From assembly GCA_035366835.1 (NCBI GenBank), contig DAOSIS010000022.1, positions 1 to 55,354 of the forward strand: a DNA stretch of 55,354 nt. The letters run 5' to 3'. Origin of the DNA: UBA6109 sp035366835. Its GTDB lineage: Bacteria > Desulfobacterota > Syntrophia > Syntrophales > UBA6109. Position 1 is the stretch's first letter; each line of letters starts with the position of its first letter. Positions 36,544 to 45,552 of this stretch are shown here, piece after piece. A program made the translations under genes and the position numbers. The notes below the pieces were generated by a model. That model saw only the letters and a program-made list of their open reading frames with translations, searched no databases and was not told the origin of the DNA.

Positions 36544-37656
36544 CTACAGCAAGCTGTCGACGGGCACCAGGGGCAGCCCAAAGGCCTCCGCCACCCCCCG
36601 GTAGACGACCTTCCCCTTGATGATATTCGCGCCCTTCTTGATCTCCGGATTCTCGCGCATGGCCTGTTTCCATCCCTTGTTCGCGATTTCCAGCGCGTAG
36701 GGCAGGGTGGCATTGGTCAGCGCGAGGGTGGACGTCTTCGCCACGGCGCCCGGCATGTTGGCGACGCCGTAGTGGATGATGCCGTCGATCGTGTACACGG
36801 GGTCCGTATGCGTCGTCGGTTTGGAAGTCTCGAAGCAGCCGCCCTGGTCGATGGCGACGTCCACCACCACGGACCCCTTCTTCATCGTCTTGATCATGTC
36901 GCGCGTCACGAGCCGTGGCGCCTTCGCGCCGGGGATGAGCACGGAGCCGATGACGACGTCGGCCTCGCGAATGAGGCGCCGGATGTTCGCCGGGCTGGAC
37001 GCGACCAGGAAACAGTTCCGCGGCATGATATCCGACAGGTAGCGCAGCCTCGGCAGGCTTGCATCCAGCACGTAGACCTTGGCGCCCAGGCCGCAGGCCA
37101 TCTTCGCCGCGTTCATGCCGACGATTCCGCCGCCGAGAACGAGCACCGTCGCCGGCTCCACGCCGGGAACGCCGCCCAGAAGCACGCCGGCGCCCCCTTG
37201 CGACATCTCGAGATACCGCGCGCCCTCCTGGATGGACATCCGGCCGGCAACCTCGCTCATCGGCATGAGCAGGGGCAGCGAGCCGTCCGCCTTCTGGATC
37301 GTTTCATAGGCGATGCAGATGGAGCGGCTCTTGATGAGGGCCGTCGTGAGTTTCTTCACGGCCGCGAGGTGCAGGTAGGTGAAGACGATCTGGTCTTCAC
37401 GGATGAGGTCGTACTCCGAAGGGAGGGGTTCCTTCACATGCAGCACCATTTCGGCCCGTTCGTAAATCTCCCCGGCCGTCTTCACGATCTCGGCGCCGGA
37501 TGCGGCGTATGCCTTGTCGTCGATGCCGCTGCCGACGCCGGCGCTCTTCTCCACCAGGACCTGGTGGCGGTTGTGCGTCAGAATCTCCACACCGGCGGGC
37601 GTCATCGCGACGCGGTTCTCCTCTGTCTTGATTTCCTTCAGAACTCCGATGATCAT
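36544..37656 (-). CDS. ald: Alanine dehydrogenase
   Basis: A 370-residue NAD-dependent L-alanine dehydrogenase. The ATG at 37656 (MIIGVLKEIKTEENRVAMTP) follows GGAGG. Catalytic residues are recognisable in LHVKEPLPSEYDLI (lysine) and FTYLHLAA (histidine), and the NAD loop is VLGGGIVGMNAAKMA. It converts alanine to pyruvate, ammonia and NADH. It lies 43 bp after phnW on the same strand. Since PhnW turns pyruvate into alanine, this enzyme would regenerate pyruvate and release the nitrogen. Confidence 0.95.
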   Translation of the reverse strand: MIIGVLKEIKTEENRVAMTPAGVEILTHNRHQVLVEKSAGVGSGIDDKAYAASGAEIVKTAGEIYERAEMVLHVKEPLPSEYDLIREDQIVFTYLHLAAVKKLTTALIKSRSICIAYETIQKADGSLPLLMPMSEVAGRMSIQEGARYLEMSQGGAGVLLGGVPGVEPATVLVLGGGIVGMNAAKMACGLGAKVYVLDASLPRLRYLSDIMPRNCFLVASSPANIRRLIREADVVIGSVLIPGAKAPRLVTRDMIKTMKKGSVVVDVAIDQGGCFETSKPTTHTDPVYTIDGIIHYGVANMPGAVAKTSTLALTNATLPYALEIANKGWKQAMRENPEIKKGANIIKGKVVYRGVAEAFGLPLVPVDSLL

Positions 37657-37699
37657 GATATCGTCCTCCAATATTGCACAGGGCTGCCGGCGTCTCGGG

Positions 37700-38818
37700 C
37701 TATTCCTTCCAGTACATGGATTCCTTGACTGCCTTCAGGAGGCGACGCATGTCCCTGGGGTAGACGTCGCCGATGTTTCCGATCCGGAACGCGCTGATCT
37801 TCGAGACTTTCCCCGGGTAGATCACGAAAGCCTTCTTCTTCAGCAGGTTGTAGAACTTGCCGAAGTCGTAGCCGGGCTCTTCGGGGCTGTAGAACGAGGT
37901 GATGAAGCTGCCCTGGTACTCGTCCTTCAGGATCGTCCGGAAACCCAGCTTCTTCATCCCTTCCACGAGGACACGGTGGTTCTCCCGGTAGCGCTCGGCC
38001 CGCTTCGCGATGCCGCCTTCACGGTCGAGTTCCCTCATGGCCTGATGGAAGGCGCGCACGACGTGCGTCGGCGAGGTGAAGCGCCACTTGCCCTTGTCCT
38101 TCTCCATGGTCTCCCACTGGTCGTAAAGGTCGAGCGAAAGCGACCGCGCACGCCCCTTGCACTTGGCCAGTTCGGTCTTCCTGGCGATGATGAAGCCGAA
38201 TCCCGGCACGCCCTGGATGCACTTGTTGGCGCTGCTGATGATGAAATCGATGCCCAGTCCGGCGACGTCGATGGGAATGCCGCCGAAGCTGCTCATCGCG
38301 TCGACGAGGAAGATCTTCTTGTACCTCTTGACGATCGGCGCGATCTTCTCGATGGGATTCAGCATGCCCGTCGTCGTCTCGGAGTGGACCACCATCACAT
38401 GGGTGATGGCGGGGTCGTCTTTCAGGGCGTCCGCCAGTTTTTTCAAATCCGGGGGCTCCAGTTCGCCGCTGTCGTGGACGACGGTCTGGATGTTCAGATA
38501 CCTGGCGATGGTCACGATGCGGTCGCCGTAGGCGCCATTCGTCATGACCAGGAGCTTGCCGTCCGCCGGGACGGCCGTGGAAACCGCAGACTCGACCGAG
38601 AAGGTTCCGCTCCCCTGCATGAGAACGGCCGTGTAGTCGTCCGTCTTGTCCGTGGCGAGCTTGACGAGCTTCGTCCTCACCTCCTGCACGAGTTCCTTGT
38701 AGTCATCGTCCCAGGTACACCAATCCCGCAGCATGGCCGCCTTGACGCTCTTGCTCGTCGAGAGGGGACCGGGTGTCAGCAGCAGATAGGGATTGTCGGG
38801 CAGATTCTTCAGATTCAT
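37700..38818 (-). CDS. phnW: 2-aminoethylphosphonate--pyruvate transaminase
   Basis: A 372-residue class V PLP aminotransferase. The ATG at 38818 follows AGGAGGT. The opening LLLTPGPLSTSKSVKAAMLR then DWCTWDDDY is the PhnW hallmark. The PLP lysine is Lys199 (SSANKCIQGVPGFGF), and HSETTTGMLNPI and DAMSSFGGIPID are typical. It converts AEP and pyruvate to phosphonoacetaldehyde and alanine in the cytoplasm. It is followed by ald and has an upstream box nearly identical to that of the AEP-type importer. Confidence 0.93.
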   Translation of the reverse strand: MNLKNLPDNPYLLLTPGPLSTSKSVKAAMLRDWCTWDDDYKELVQEVRTKLVKLATDKTDDYTAVLMQGSGTFSVESAVSTAVPADGKLLVMTNGAYGDRIVTIARYLNIQTVVHDSGELEPPDLKKLADALKDDPAITHVMVVHSETTTGMLNPIEKIAPIVKRYKKIFLVDAMSSFGGIPIDVAGLGIDFIISSANKCIQGVPGFGFIIARKTELAKCKGRARSLSLDLYDQWETMEKDKGKWRFTSPTHVVRAFHQAMRELDREGGIAKRAERYRENHRVLVEGMKKLGFRTILKDEYQGSFITSFYSPEEPGYDFGKFYNLLKKKAFVIYPGKVSKISAFRIGNIGDVYPRDMRRLLKAVKESMYWKE

Positions 38819-39038
38819 GGAATACCTCCTTGTACCGATGCGTTGCGCGGCTTCCGATGGCGGCCCCGAGGGTCGGCCGTCCATATATTGATTCTTTGCA
38901 TGGATATATTGAAAGCTTCCCATGTATAAGTCAAAATAATAATAATCATATAAAACATTACATCAAGTGATTTCTCAGGCTGGCCTTCGGGGCGGCACCG
39001 GGCGGCGGAATGCAGGCGTCATGAATCCGGCGGCGAGT
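38819..39038 (-). promoter_or_regulatory. phnW promoter with LysR-type box
   Basis: On the minus strand the box TATTATTTTGACTTATA occupies 38941-38925, preceded by an ATATGATTATTA tract. It is the same as the box before the ABC importer except for one base in 27. Possible -10 hexamers (AATATA or TATATC) lie 18-20 bp after TTGACT. The leader is about 80-90 nt. No gene is seen in this interval. Confidence 0.7.
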
Positions 39039-39140
39039 GCATCCCCCGCGCTTGCCGCGGGGGATGCGAGCGAATGATGTTCGAGATCCCTTCCTTGAGG
39101 ATCGAAGATTCTCCGGAGTACGCTCCGGAGAATCTTCAAT
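39039..39140 (-). repeat. Dual-hairpin intergenic repeat, copy B
   Basis: Inverted relative to copy A at 4175. Stems are GCATCCCCCGCG / CGCGGGGGATGC and a perfect 12-bp GATTCTCCGGAG-TACG-CTCCGGAGAATC. The central stretch ATCTTCGATCCTCAAGGAAG (minus strand) is kept mostly intact. It lies between the phnW promoter and the end of the formate dehydrogenase operon. Confidence 0.85.
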
Positions 39141-39172
39141 GGCGTTCCGGGTGGGGAAAATTCCGGTTGGGA

Positions 39173-39195
39173 GGGGGAGGCGCCCCGCCTCCCCC
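39173..39195 (-). terminator. Hairpin at the end of the formate dehydrogenase operon
   Basis: A perfect 9-bp stem GGGGGAGGC / GCCTCCCCC with a 5-nt loop lies 10 bp past the stop of the receiver gene. The downstream T run is short (AATTTTCC), so it is a moderate terminator call. Confidence 0.6.
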
Positions 39196-39205
39196 TGGGG
39201 CGCGG

Positions 39206-39604
39206 TCAGCAGGAACGGTTCAACAGCTTGTGTACCCTGCTGAGGAGTTCGGAGACGGAGACCGGCTTCCGGACCAATTCGTCCGCCGGGCAGTAGTCGC
39301 CGTCCGTGGCCGGCGAAAACTTGAAACCCGTTTTCTCCGTCACCGCCGTCACCATGAGAATCGGGATGCTGCGGCAGGCATCATCCTCTTTCAAGCTCCT
39401 GCAGAGGTCGAAACCGTCCGTGTGCTTGTCCATCATCACGTCCAGGATGAGAAGATCGGGTTTCCTCCCGTCGATGGCGGTCCGGCCTTCTGCGATGTTG
39501 GGCGCATGTTCGACGCGGAATCCGTGGTTCTCGAGCACGACCTTCAGGGCGTTGGCGTAGTCCTCGTCGTCGTCAATGATCAGGATCTGTTTTTCTCCCT
39601 CCAT
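39206..39604 (-). CDS. Receiver-only response regulator
   Basis: A 132-residue CheY-like receiver. IIDDDEDY carries the acidic pocket, LLILDVMMD the phosphoacceptor aspartate, VTAV the switch threonine, and VRKPVS the lysine. There is no output domain. An insertion of about 15 residues (KTGFKFSPATDGDYCPAD) sits between the threonine and lysine. The ATG at 39604 follows GGGAGG. It is the last gene of the formate dehydrogenase operon and may signal by binding an unlinked kinase or partner. Confidence 0.9.
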   Translation of the reverse strand: MEGEKQILIIDDDEDYANALKVVLENHGFRVEHAPNIAEGRTAIDGRKPDLLILDVMMDKHTDGFDLCRSLKEDDACRSIPILMVTAVTEKTGFKFSPATDGDYCPADELVRKPVSVSELLSRVHKLLNRSC

Positions 39605-39647
39605 GGGCACCTCCCTGTTTCGTTTGTTTCGCGGGGCAGTTCCGTCG

Positions 39648-40667
39648 TCACCGGTTCTCCGCGATGGCCGACGTCACCTCCAGCGTGCCGATGTGCACGG
39701 GACAGAAATCGGAGCACCGCCCGCATCCGACGCAGCCGCACAGCGCCTCCCCCACGTCGGAAGCGTTGTAGTACAGGAGCTTGTGCTCGTGGCGCCTCTT
39801 CAGGCGCAGCGGTTGCGTCCCCCGGGGGTTGTGCCCGGAGGCCTCGCGCGTGAAGCCTCCGTAGAGGCAGGCGTCCCACGTCCGCATCCGCAGGCCGTTT
39901 CCCGGCGATTGTTCCCTGTCGTGGACGTTGAAGCAGGTGCAGGTCGGACAGACGAAGGCACACCCGCCGCAGGTGATGCACTTGTTCCCCAGCCGGTCCC
40001 AGACATCGTCGTTTCCCGCGCCTGCCCTGAGGCGCTCCATGGCCTCGACGACCTGCGGCGCGGGCGGAATGGAGTCCGCCGCCTTTTCCCGGAACGCGGC
40101 GATCCTCCTGCGCCCGCCGGCGTCCTCGACCTCTTCGAAGAGGGGACCATCGAGGAGATCGGCGCCTTTTTCGCTTCCCACCTCGATCAGGAATCGCTCC
40201 CCGTCGTCGTAGAGCTGCAGATCGAAGCCGCTCCTTGCCCAGGGGCCGCTTCGCATGGTCGTGCAGAAGCAGGTTTCGTTTTGGGGGCCGGGGCAGGCCG
40301 CCACGACCCGGAACGTCAGTTCGGCCTTCCGGCGGTAATAGAGATCGTCGCGGTCGCGGCCCATGAAGCGGGACGACTGGGCGATCCCCATGGCATCGCA
40401 GGCCCGGATGCCGAAGAGCACCGTCGGCTCGCCCGAGACGACGGCGCGGTAGCCGCCCTGCTCCACCCGGTAGATGACCTCGCTGTGGGGAAGATAGACC
40501 GATTTCGGCGGCAGGGGCGGCTTGCCGTATTCGAGGGTGAAAGACGGCCCGTCGAAGCGGTCGACGAGGACATCCCCCTGGTCCTTCCGCACCGGGGCGA
40601 AGACGCGGCAGGACTTCGACCAGGCGGCCAGGACTTCCTTCACCTGTGCTTTGGGCAGCGCTTTCAT
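39648..40667 (-). CDS. 4Fe-4S dicluster electron-transfer subunit (AsrA/HydB-like)
   Basis: A 339-residue protein similar to anaerobic sulfite reductase subunit A and sulfhydrogenase beta subunits. The C-terminal half carries two ferredoxin motifs, CITCGGCAFVCPTCTC near residues 227-242 and CGCVGCGRCSDFCP near 315-328. The N-terminal half has GIRACDAMGIAQSSRF. The start overlaps the FdhA stop (ATGA), with AGGAGGT upstream. It should carry electrons between the formate dehydrogenase and the flavin subunit. Confidence 0.9.
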   Translation of the reverse strand: MKALPKAQVKEVLAAWSKSCRVFAPVRKDQGDVLVDRFDGPSFTLEYGKPPLPPKSVYLPHSEVIYRVEQGGYRAVVSGEPTVLFGIRACDAMGIAQSSRFMGRDRDDLYYRRKAELTFRVVAACPGPQNETCFCTTMRSGPWARSGFDLQLYDDGERFLIEVGSEKGADLLDGPLFEEVEDAGGRRRIAAFREKAADSIPPAPQVVEAMERLRAGAGNDDVWDRLGNKCITCGGCAFVCPTCTCFNVHDREQSPGNGLRMRTWDACLYGGFTREASGHNPRGTQPLRLKRRHEHKLLYYNASDVGEALCGCVGCGRCSDFCPVHIGTLEVTSAIAENR

Positions 40668-42700
40668 GAACACCTCCTGATCTTCGCGGCGCATCCCTTG
40701 TATTCGGGGATCTTGGCGATCGGGTCGAAGGCCGGATTGGTGAGGCGGTTGATCGGCGCCTCGGCGAAATGGAAGGTGGAGAAGAGGACCTTCCGGGGAA
40801 CGCGATCCGTCACCTCCGCCTTGAGCCGGACGGCTCCCCGCCGCGACGATACCTCGACGAGGTCGTTGCTGCGGATCCCGAGGCGCTTGGCGTCCTCCGG
40901 GTTCACCTCCACGAAGGACTCCGGGGCCTCCCGGTCCAGGATGCTGGTCCGGCGCGACATGGTGCCGGTGTGATACTGGTAGTAGATGCGGCCCGTCGTC
41001 AGCGTGAAGCCGTACTCCTCGTCGGGCAGCTCCGCCGGCGGTTTGAATTCGCAGGGCAGGAAGGAGCCCAGGCCCTTCGAGAAACGGTCCCGGTGCAGAT
41101 ACACGGTCCCGGGATGATCGGCGTTTGGGCAGGGCCAGGGGATGCCGCAGCCGCTGCGGAGTCTCGCATAGGTGACGCCCGCGTAGGACGGGGTGAGGCG
41201 GTTGATCTCCGCCATCACGTCCGCGGGGCCGGCGTAGTTCATCGGGTGGCCGAGGCGGTTCGAGAGATCCGTGAGAATGCGCCAGTCGGGGCGCGCCAGG
41301 CCGGGCGGATCGACGGCTTTCGCGGCGTACTGGACGCGCCGCTCGGTGTTGGTGTAGGTGCCTTCGGACTCCGCAAAGGATGCGGCCGGAAGCACGACGT
41401 CCGCCAGATGCGCCGTCTCGGTGAGGAAGATGTCCTGAACGACGAGGAATTCGAGATTCGAAAGCGAATGCTCGATGTGCGTCGTGTCCGGATCGCTCAC
41501 CATGGGGTTTTCCCCCATGACGTACAGGGCCTTGAGGCCTCCGTCGCGGGCGGCCGTCATCATGTCGCCGATCGTGAACCCCGGCTTGTCGTCCAGACCT
41601 TCGACGCCCCAGGCCTCCTCGAACTTCCTGCGGACGGCGGGGTCCGTCACCGGCTGGTAGCCGCTGAAAACGTTGGGCAGGGCCCCCATGTCGCAGGCGC
41701 CCTGGACGTTGTTCTGGCCGCGCAGGGGGTTGACGCCCGTGGAGGGCCTGCCGACGTGGCCGGTCAGCATGGCGAGGTTCGCGAGGGTCTTCACGTTGTC
41801 CACACCCGTCGTGTGCTGGGTGATGCCCATCGCGTAGACGATCATCGCCTTGTCCGCCTGCGCGTAGAGACGCGCGGCCCCCTCGATGTCCTTTGCGGGG
41901 ATGCCCGAGATCGTTTCAGCCACCCTCGGGCTGTAGCGGGCGACGACTTCCTTGAGCCTGTCGAAACCCTCCGTCCTCGTCTCCACGAAGGCCTTGTCGT
42001 ACAGGCCGTCGGCGATGATGACGTTCATCATGGCGTTGAGAACGGCCACGTCCGTGCCGATGTTCTGGCGCAGATGGAGATCGGCGAAGCGCGCCAGCTG
42101 GACGGCGCGCGGATCCAGCAGGACGATCTTCGCACCGCGCTCCTTCGCGTTGAGGATGCGCGTGCCGATGAGCGGATGCTGGGCGGTCGTGTTCGATCCC
42201 GTGATGAAAAAGAGGTCCGCCTCCTCGAACTCCCCGATGGAATTCGTCATGGCGCCGGACCCGAACGATGCGGCCAGACCGGCCACGGTGGAGCTGTGTC
42301 AGAGACGCGCGCAATGGTCCACGCTGTTCGTCTTGAGGGCCGCTCGCGCCAGTTTCATGAGCAGATAGTTCTCCTCGTTCGAGACCTTGGCCGAGGAAAG
42401 GAACGCGACCGACCGCGGTCCGGAGGCGCTGCGGATTTCCGAGAGTCTCGCGGCCACCGTATCCAGGGCTTCGTCCCAGGTGGTCTCCGTGAGCTTGCCG
42501 TCCTTCCTGACCAGCGGCGCCGTCAGCCGGTCGGGGGAGGACACGAACTCGTGCGCGTTCCATCCCTTGACGCAGAGCGCGCCGCGGTTGACGGGATTTC
42601 CCGGCGACGGCTCCACGCCGACGACGCGGCCGCCCTCCGTCACGAGGTAGAAGTTGCAGCCGCAGCCGCAGAAGGGGCATACGGTGAGGGTTCTTGCCAT
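40664..42700 (-). CDS. fdhA: Selenocysteine-containing formate dehydrogenase, catalytic subunit
   Basis: A 678-residue molybdo/tungstopterin enzyme read through an in-frame TGA at 42301-42299 as Sec134. The context is VDHCARL-U-HSSTVAGLAAS, matching the Sec site of known formate dehydrogenases. An N-terminal [4Fe-4S] site shows Cys8, Cys11, Cys15 and the cysteine of NRGALCVKGW. GHVGRPSTGVNPLRGQNNVQ and MGENPMVSDPD bind the pterin. The end carries the molydopterin-binding domain (TLTTGRIYYQYHTGTMSRRT). It oxidises formate or reduces CO2. The ATG at 42700 lies two bases past the stop of the flavin subunit gene. Confidence 0.95.
42272..42301 (-). promoter_or_regulatory. Bacterial SECIS element at the fdhA UGA
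   Basis: The UGA (42301-42299) is followed after 14 nt by the stem-loop GGCC-GGUCU-GGCC (42284-42272). The loop GGUCU is the same as in the Escherichia coli fdhF SECIS, at a comparable distance from UGA. This supports SelB-dependent decoding, not a nonsense mutation. Confidence 0.85.
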
Positions 42701-42702
42701 GG

Positions 42703-43545
42703 TCAGATCGCCTCCTTGATGGACTCGATTTCGGGATAGCTGAATACCGGCCCGTCGACGCAGCAGTACTTGCCGCCGATCGCGCAGTGGCCGCACTTGC
42801 CGACGCCGCACTTCATCATCCGCTCCAGCGACATGTAGATGTGGTCCTTGGCGAAACCCAGATCGAGCAGGCGCTTCAGGACGAAGCGGTACATGACCGG
42901 CGGGCCGCAGAGGACGGCATAGGTGTCGGCCGGCGACAGGGACGCCCGGTCGAAGAGGCCGGTCACGACGCCGACGTACTGTTTCCAGATGCCTTCCTCG
43001 TCGCGGTCCACGCTGTAGAGGTACTGGATGTCGTCGCGGTCGAAGAAGCTCAGGAGCTCATACTTGAAGAGGACGTTGTCGGGGTTGTTGGTCCCGTACA
43101 TGAGGATCAGATCGTCGAACTCCTTCCGCCGGTCGAGGACGTAGAGGAGGAGCGAGCGCAACGGGGCCAGGCCCAGGCCGCCGGCCACGAGCAGGAGCTT
43201 CTTCCCCTTGAAGGTCTCGACAGGGAAGCCCCTGCCGTAGGGACCGCGGATGTGCAGGGACGATCCCTTGCCCAGGCCGAAGAGGCCGTTGGTGAGTCTC
43301 CCGGCCCGGCGGACGCAGATCTCGAGCGCCTCGGGCCGCGTCGGCGGAGAGGAGATGCTGATCGGCGCCTCGCCCTTGCCGAAGAGCGAGACTTCGATGA
43401 ATTGTCCCGGCTGATGACCGAACCGATCCCATGTCGTTCCGTCTTCGAGCTTGAGCTGGAAGAGACGGTGGTCCGCGATCTGGGGCAGCGTCCGGGCGAT
43501 GGAAACGGGGCGGGGATCGTAGACGTTGCAGGCTTGATTCCCCAT
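42703..43545 (-). CDS. FAD/NAD(P)-binding electron-transfer subunit (AsrB/sulfhydrogenase gamma-like)
   Basis: A 280-residue ferredoxin-NADP reductase-fold protein. FAD binding is suggested by GEAPISISSPP, NAD(P) binding by LVAGGLGLAPLRSLL and CGPPVM. The C-terminal CGVGKCGHCAIGGKYCCVDG carries a [2Fe-2S] site as in PyrK/HydG proteins. It is the first gene of the formate dehydrogenase operon and would link formate oxidation to NAD(P)H. The ATG at 43545 follows AAGGAGGG. Confidence 0.92.
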   Translation of the reverse strand: MGNQACNVYDPRPVSIARTLPQIADHRLFQLKLEDGTTWDRFGHQPGQFIEVSLFGKGEAPISISSPPTRPEALEICVRRAGRLTNGLFGLGKGSSLHIRGPYGRGFPVETFKGKKLLLVAGGLGLAPLRSLLLYVLDRRKEFDDLILMYGTNNPDNVLFKYELLSFFDRDDIQYLYSVDRDEEGIWKQYVGVVTGLFDRASLSPADTYAVLCGPPVMYRFVLKRLLDLGFAKDHIYMSLERMMKCGVGKCGHCAIGGKYCCVDGPVFSYPEIESIKEAI

Positions 43546-43603
43546 GGAGGCCCTCCTTCGTTCGCGATGAGTTGTGCCTGTACGCAGGCTTGCCGACGGA
43601 AAA

Positions 43604-43619
43604 AGCAAACGGGATACCA
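43604..43619 (-). promoter_or_regulatory. Sigma-54-like promoter of the formate dehydrogenase operon
   Basis: On the minus strand TGGTATCCCGTTTGCT matches the -24/-12 form (GG, ten bases, GC). It lies about 60 bp before the ATG at 43545. Formate dehydrogenase genes are sigma-54 controlled in enterobacteria, which fits. No activator gene is in the window. Confidence 0.6.
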
Positions 43620-43742
43620 CAAATGTAACATCTTGATATGATGGAGATCTTTGGAAGAGAAGGCCGTATTTCCGGCGGGACAGGGGGCGCCTCACCCCTC
43701 GCCATGGGGTGGATTTACCCCCGGCGGATTCGCCGCGGCGGT

Positions 43743-45314
43743 TTACGGAATTTCCCGTATTGCGAGGATCTTGTCCACGTTGAAGACGCGTTTCTCGCGG
43801 CGCTCCGTGCAGAAGGCCGAGAGGCCCAGGAAGGGATGGCCGTTGTATTCCATCCGCCCGACGGAGAGGGGGCGGACGACGCGGCGGCTCTTCTCGTCGC
43901 GCGACTTGAGGTAGAGGATCTCGACGGTGCGCCCGTCCCGGACGGCCTCGCCGAGAATCCGCAGCCGCTCTTCCCGCGGGCAGGCGGCCTCCGCCTCGCG
44001 GTACTGGAGACCCGTGAGGAATTTCACGACCCGCCAGTCCATGAGGACGTGGCTCATCTGGAGAGGCCTCTTCAGGACGATTCCTTCCAGCGTCGTGCAG
44101 CGGGAAAGCGCGACGTACATCTGCCCGTGGGCGAAGGTGCCCCGGCCCACGTCGATGACGACCTTCTCGAAGGTCTTTCCCTGGCTCTTGTGGATGGTGA
44201 CCGCGAAGGCCGGGCGGATCGGGAACTGCGTGAAGGACCCGACCGTCTCGGAGGCGATCTCTCCGTCCTTCAGGAAGAACCGATAGATCTTCCACGTGTA
44301 GGGCTCGATCTCCACGTTCTCGCCTGTATCGAGTTTTGCCTTGATGAGGTCCCGGCCCTCCTCGTCGCGGCTGAACCCCTTCAGGACGCCGACGGTCCCG
44401 TTGATCCAGCGCCCGGCGGCGTCGTTGTTCAGGAGCATGATCTGCGCGCCCTTTTTGAGCTTCAGTTCGAGGGCCGTCGGGAGGTACTCCGCGCCGAAGT
44501 CGCCCTCGACAAGGCCCCGGGCCTTGCGGAAGCGGCCGGGCAGGCGGGCGAGACATTCCTCGTTGACGGCGTCCGCCATCCCGTTCGTACTCGTCAGGTG
44601 GATGTAGCATCCCTGCTCGGGCGGCGTGAAGTCCGGATCGCAGCGGCTGTTGAGGGCTGCCAGGTCCGCTTCCGTGGCGGTGCGGTTGCGGATCGCGTTG
44701 AGGAGGCGGACGAACTCGTCGTCTTTCTGGCGATAGACCTTTTCCAGTTCGACGAAGGCCGCCTCCAGGCCCGCGAAGGCCTCGGCGCTGAAGAAGTAGG
44801 GGCTCGCGTAGCGGCTGCGGAAGATCTCCCGCTCCGCGCCCGTCACGACCGGCGGCAGTTGGTAGAGGTCGCCGATCAGGATCATCTGGACGCCCCCGAA
44901 GGGGCGGTTTGCATCCGGGCCGTTGAGGCGCAGGAACCGATCCACGCAGTCCAGCAGATCCGCCCGCACCATGGAAACCTCGTCGATGACGATCGTCCGC
45001 AGCTTCCGATAGAGATTCTGGGGGCCGTCCTTGAACTTTTTCCGGATCGAGGCGGGTGTGACGTCCGGCTTGAAGCCGAAGAAGGAATGGATCGTCTGGC
45101 CCCCCACGTTGACTGCGGCCACGCCCGTCGGCGCGAGGACGACGACGGTCTTCTTCGTGGTCTGGCGGAAGTGGCCGAGGAGCGTGGATTTCCCCGTGCC
45201 CGCCCGCCCCGTGACGAAGACGTTCCTGTCCGTCTCCTCCATCAGCTCCAGGGCCTTTTGGAACTGGGGATTCAGGTCGATCTCTTGGGACGATGAGGGT
45301 TTCTGTTTCGTCAT
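43743..45314 (-). CDS. PIF1-like superfamily 1 helicase
   Basis: A 523-residue ATP-dependent DNA helicase. Walker A is VTGRAGTGKSTLL (residues ~33-45), followed by VLAPTGVAAVNVGGQTIHSFF (motif Ia), TIVIDEVSMV (Walker B) and GDLYQLPPV (motif III). The later motifs include AVTIHKSQGKTFEKVVID and YVALSRCTTLEG. About 100 residues follow these, including a KSRDEKSRRVVRPL segment that may be a WYL- or UvrD-like tail. It probably acts in replication or repair. The ribosome site is weak. It is unrelated in strand and function to the CRISPR genes that follow. Confidence 0.92.
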   Translation of the reverse strand: MTKQKPSSSQEIDLNPQFQKALELMEETDRNVFVTGRAGTGKSTLLGHFRQTTKKTVVVLAPTGVAAVNVGGQTIHSFFGFKPDVTPASIRKKFKDGPQNLYRKLRTIVIDEVSMVRADLLDCVDRFLRLNGPDANRPFGGVQMILIGDLYQLPPVVTGAEREIFRSRYASPYFFSAEAFAGLEAAFVELEKVYRQKDDEFVRLLNAIRNRTATEADLAALNSRCDPDFTPPEQGCYIHLTSTNGMADAVNEECLARLPGRFRKARGLVEGDFGAEYLPTALELKLKKGAQIMLLNNDAAGRWINGTVGVLKGFSRDEEGRDLIKAKLDTGENVEIEPYTWKIYRFFLKDGEIASETVGSFTQFPIRPAFAVTIHKSQGKTFEKVVIDVGRGTFAHGQMYVALSRCTTLEGIVLKRPLQMSHVLMDWRVVKFLTGLQYREAEAACPREERLRILGEAVRDGRTVEILYLKSRDEKSRRVVRPLSVGRMEYNGHPFLGLSAFCTERREKRVFNVDKILAIREIP

Positions 45315-45397
45315 GGGTCGATCGAGCCGCCGAAATCCATCGATTCACCGCGGGCGCGGTTCACTTTTCGCGCTGCCGTACCGTCCGACAGACGCCG

Positions 45398-45552
45398 CCG
45401 GTCTGTCAAGGGTTTTTGTCGAAGTCGCTTTTTCGCGGCAGCGCCGGCCATGATCCTTCTCAATCCTGCCTCTCTTGTCACTCCCGCGAAAGCGGGAGTC
45501 CAGTGCCTTGGAGATATTGTCGCCCACGGCTGAAAACCCTTGACAGACCCGG
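45398..45552. mobile_element. MITE-like element with 18-20-bp terminal inverted repeats
   Basis: CCGGTCTGTCAAGGGTTTT (45398-45416) at the left matches the inverted right end at 45533-45552, with one extra base. The element is about 155 bp, has no coding frame, and contains a palindrome TCCCGCGAAAGCGGGA (45482-45498). The GTCTGTCAAGGG core recurs at 29396. Mobility is inferred from structure only; a target duplication is not clear. Confidence 0.6.

Noticed and set aside
42299..42301. The in-frame TGA could be read as a nonsense mutation splitting the formate dehydrogenase gene.
   Set aside because: The codon is at the known Sec position, followed by a SECIS-like hairpin with the fdhF loop, and both halves are intact in one frame.
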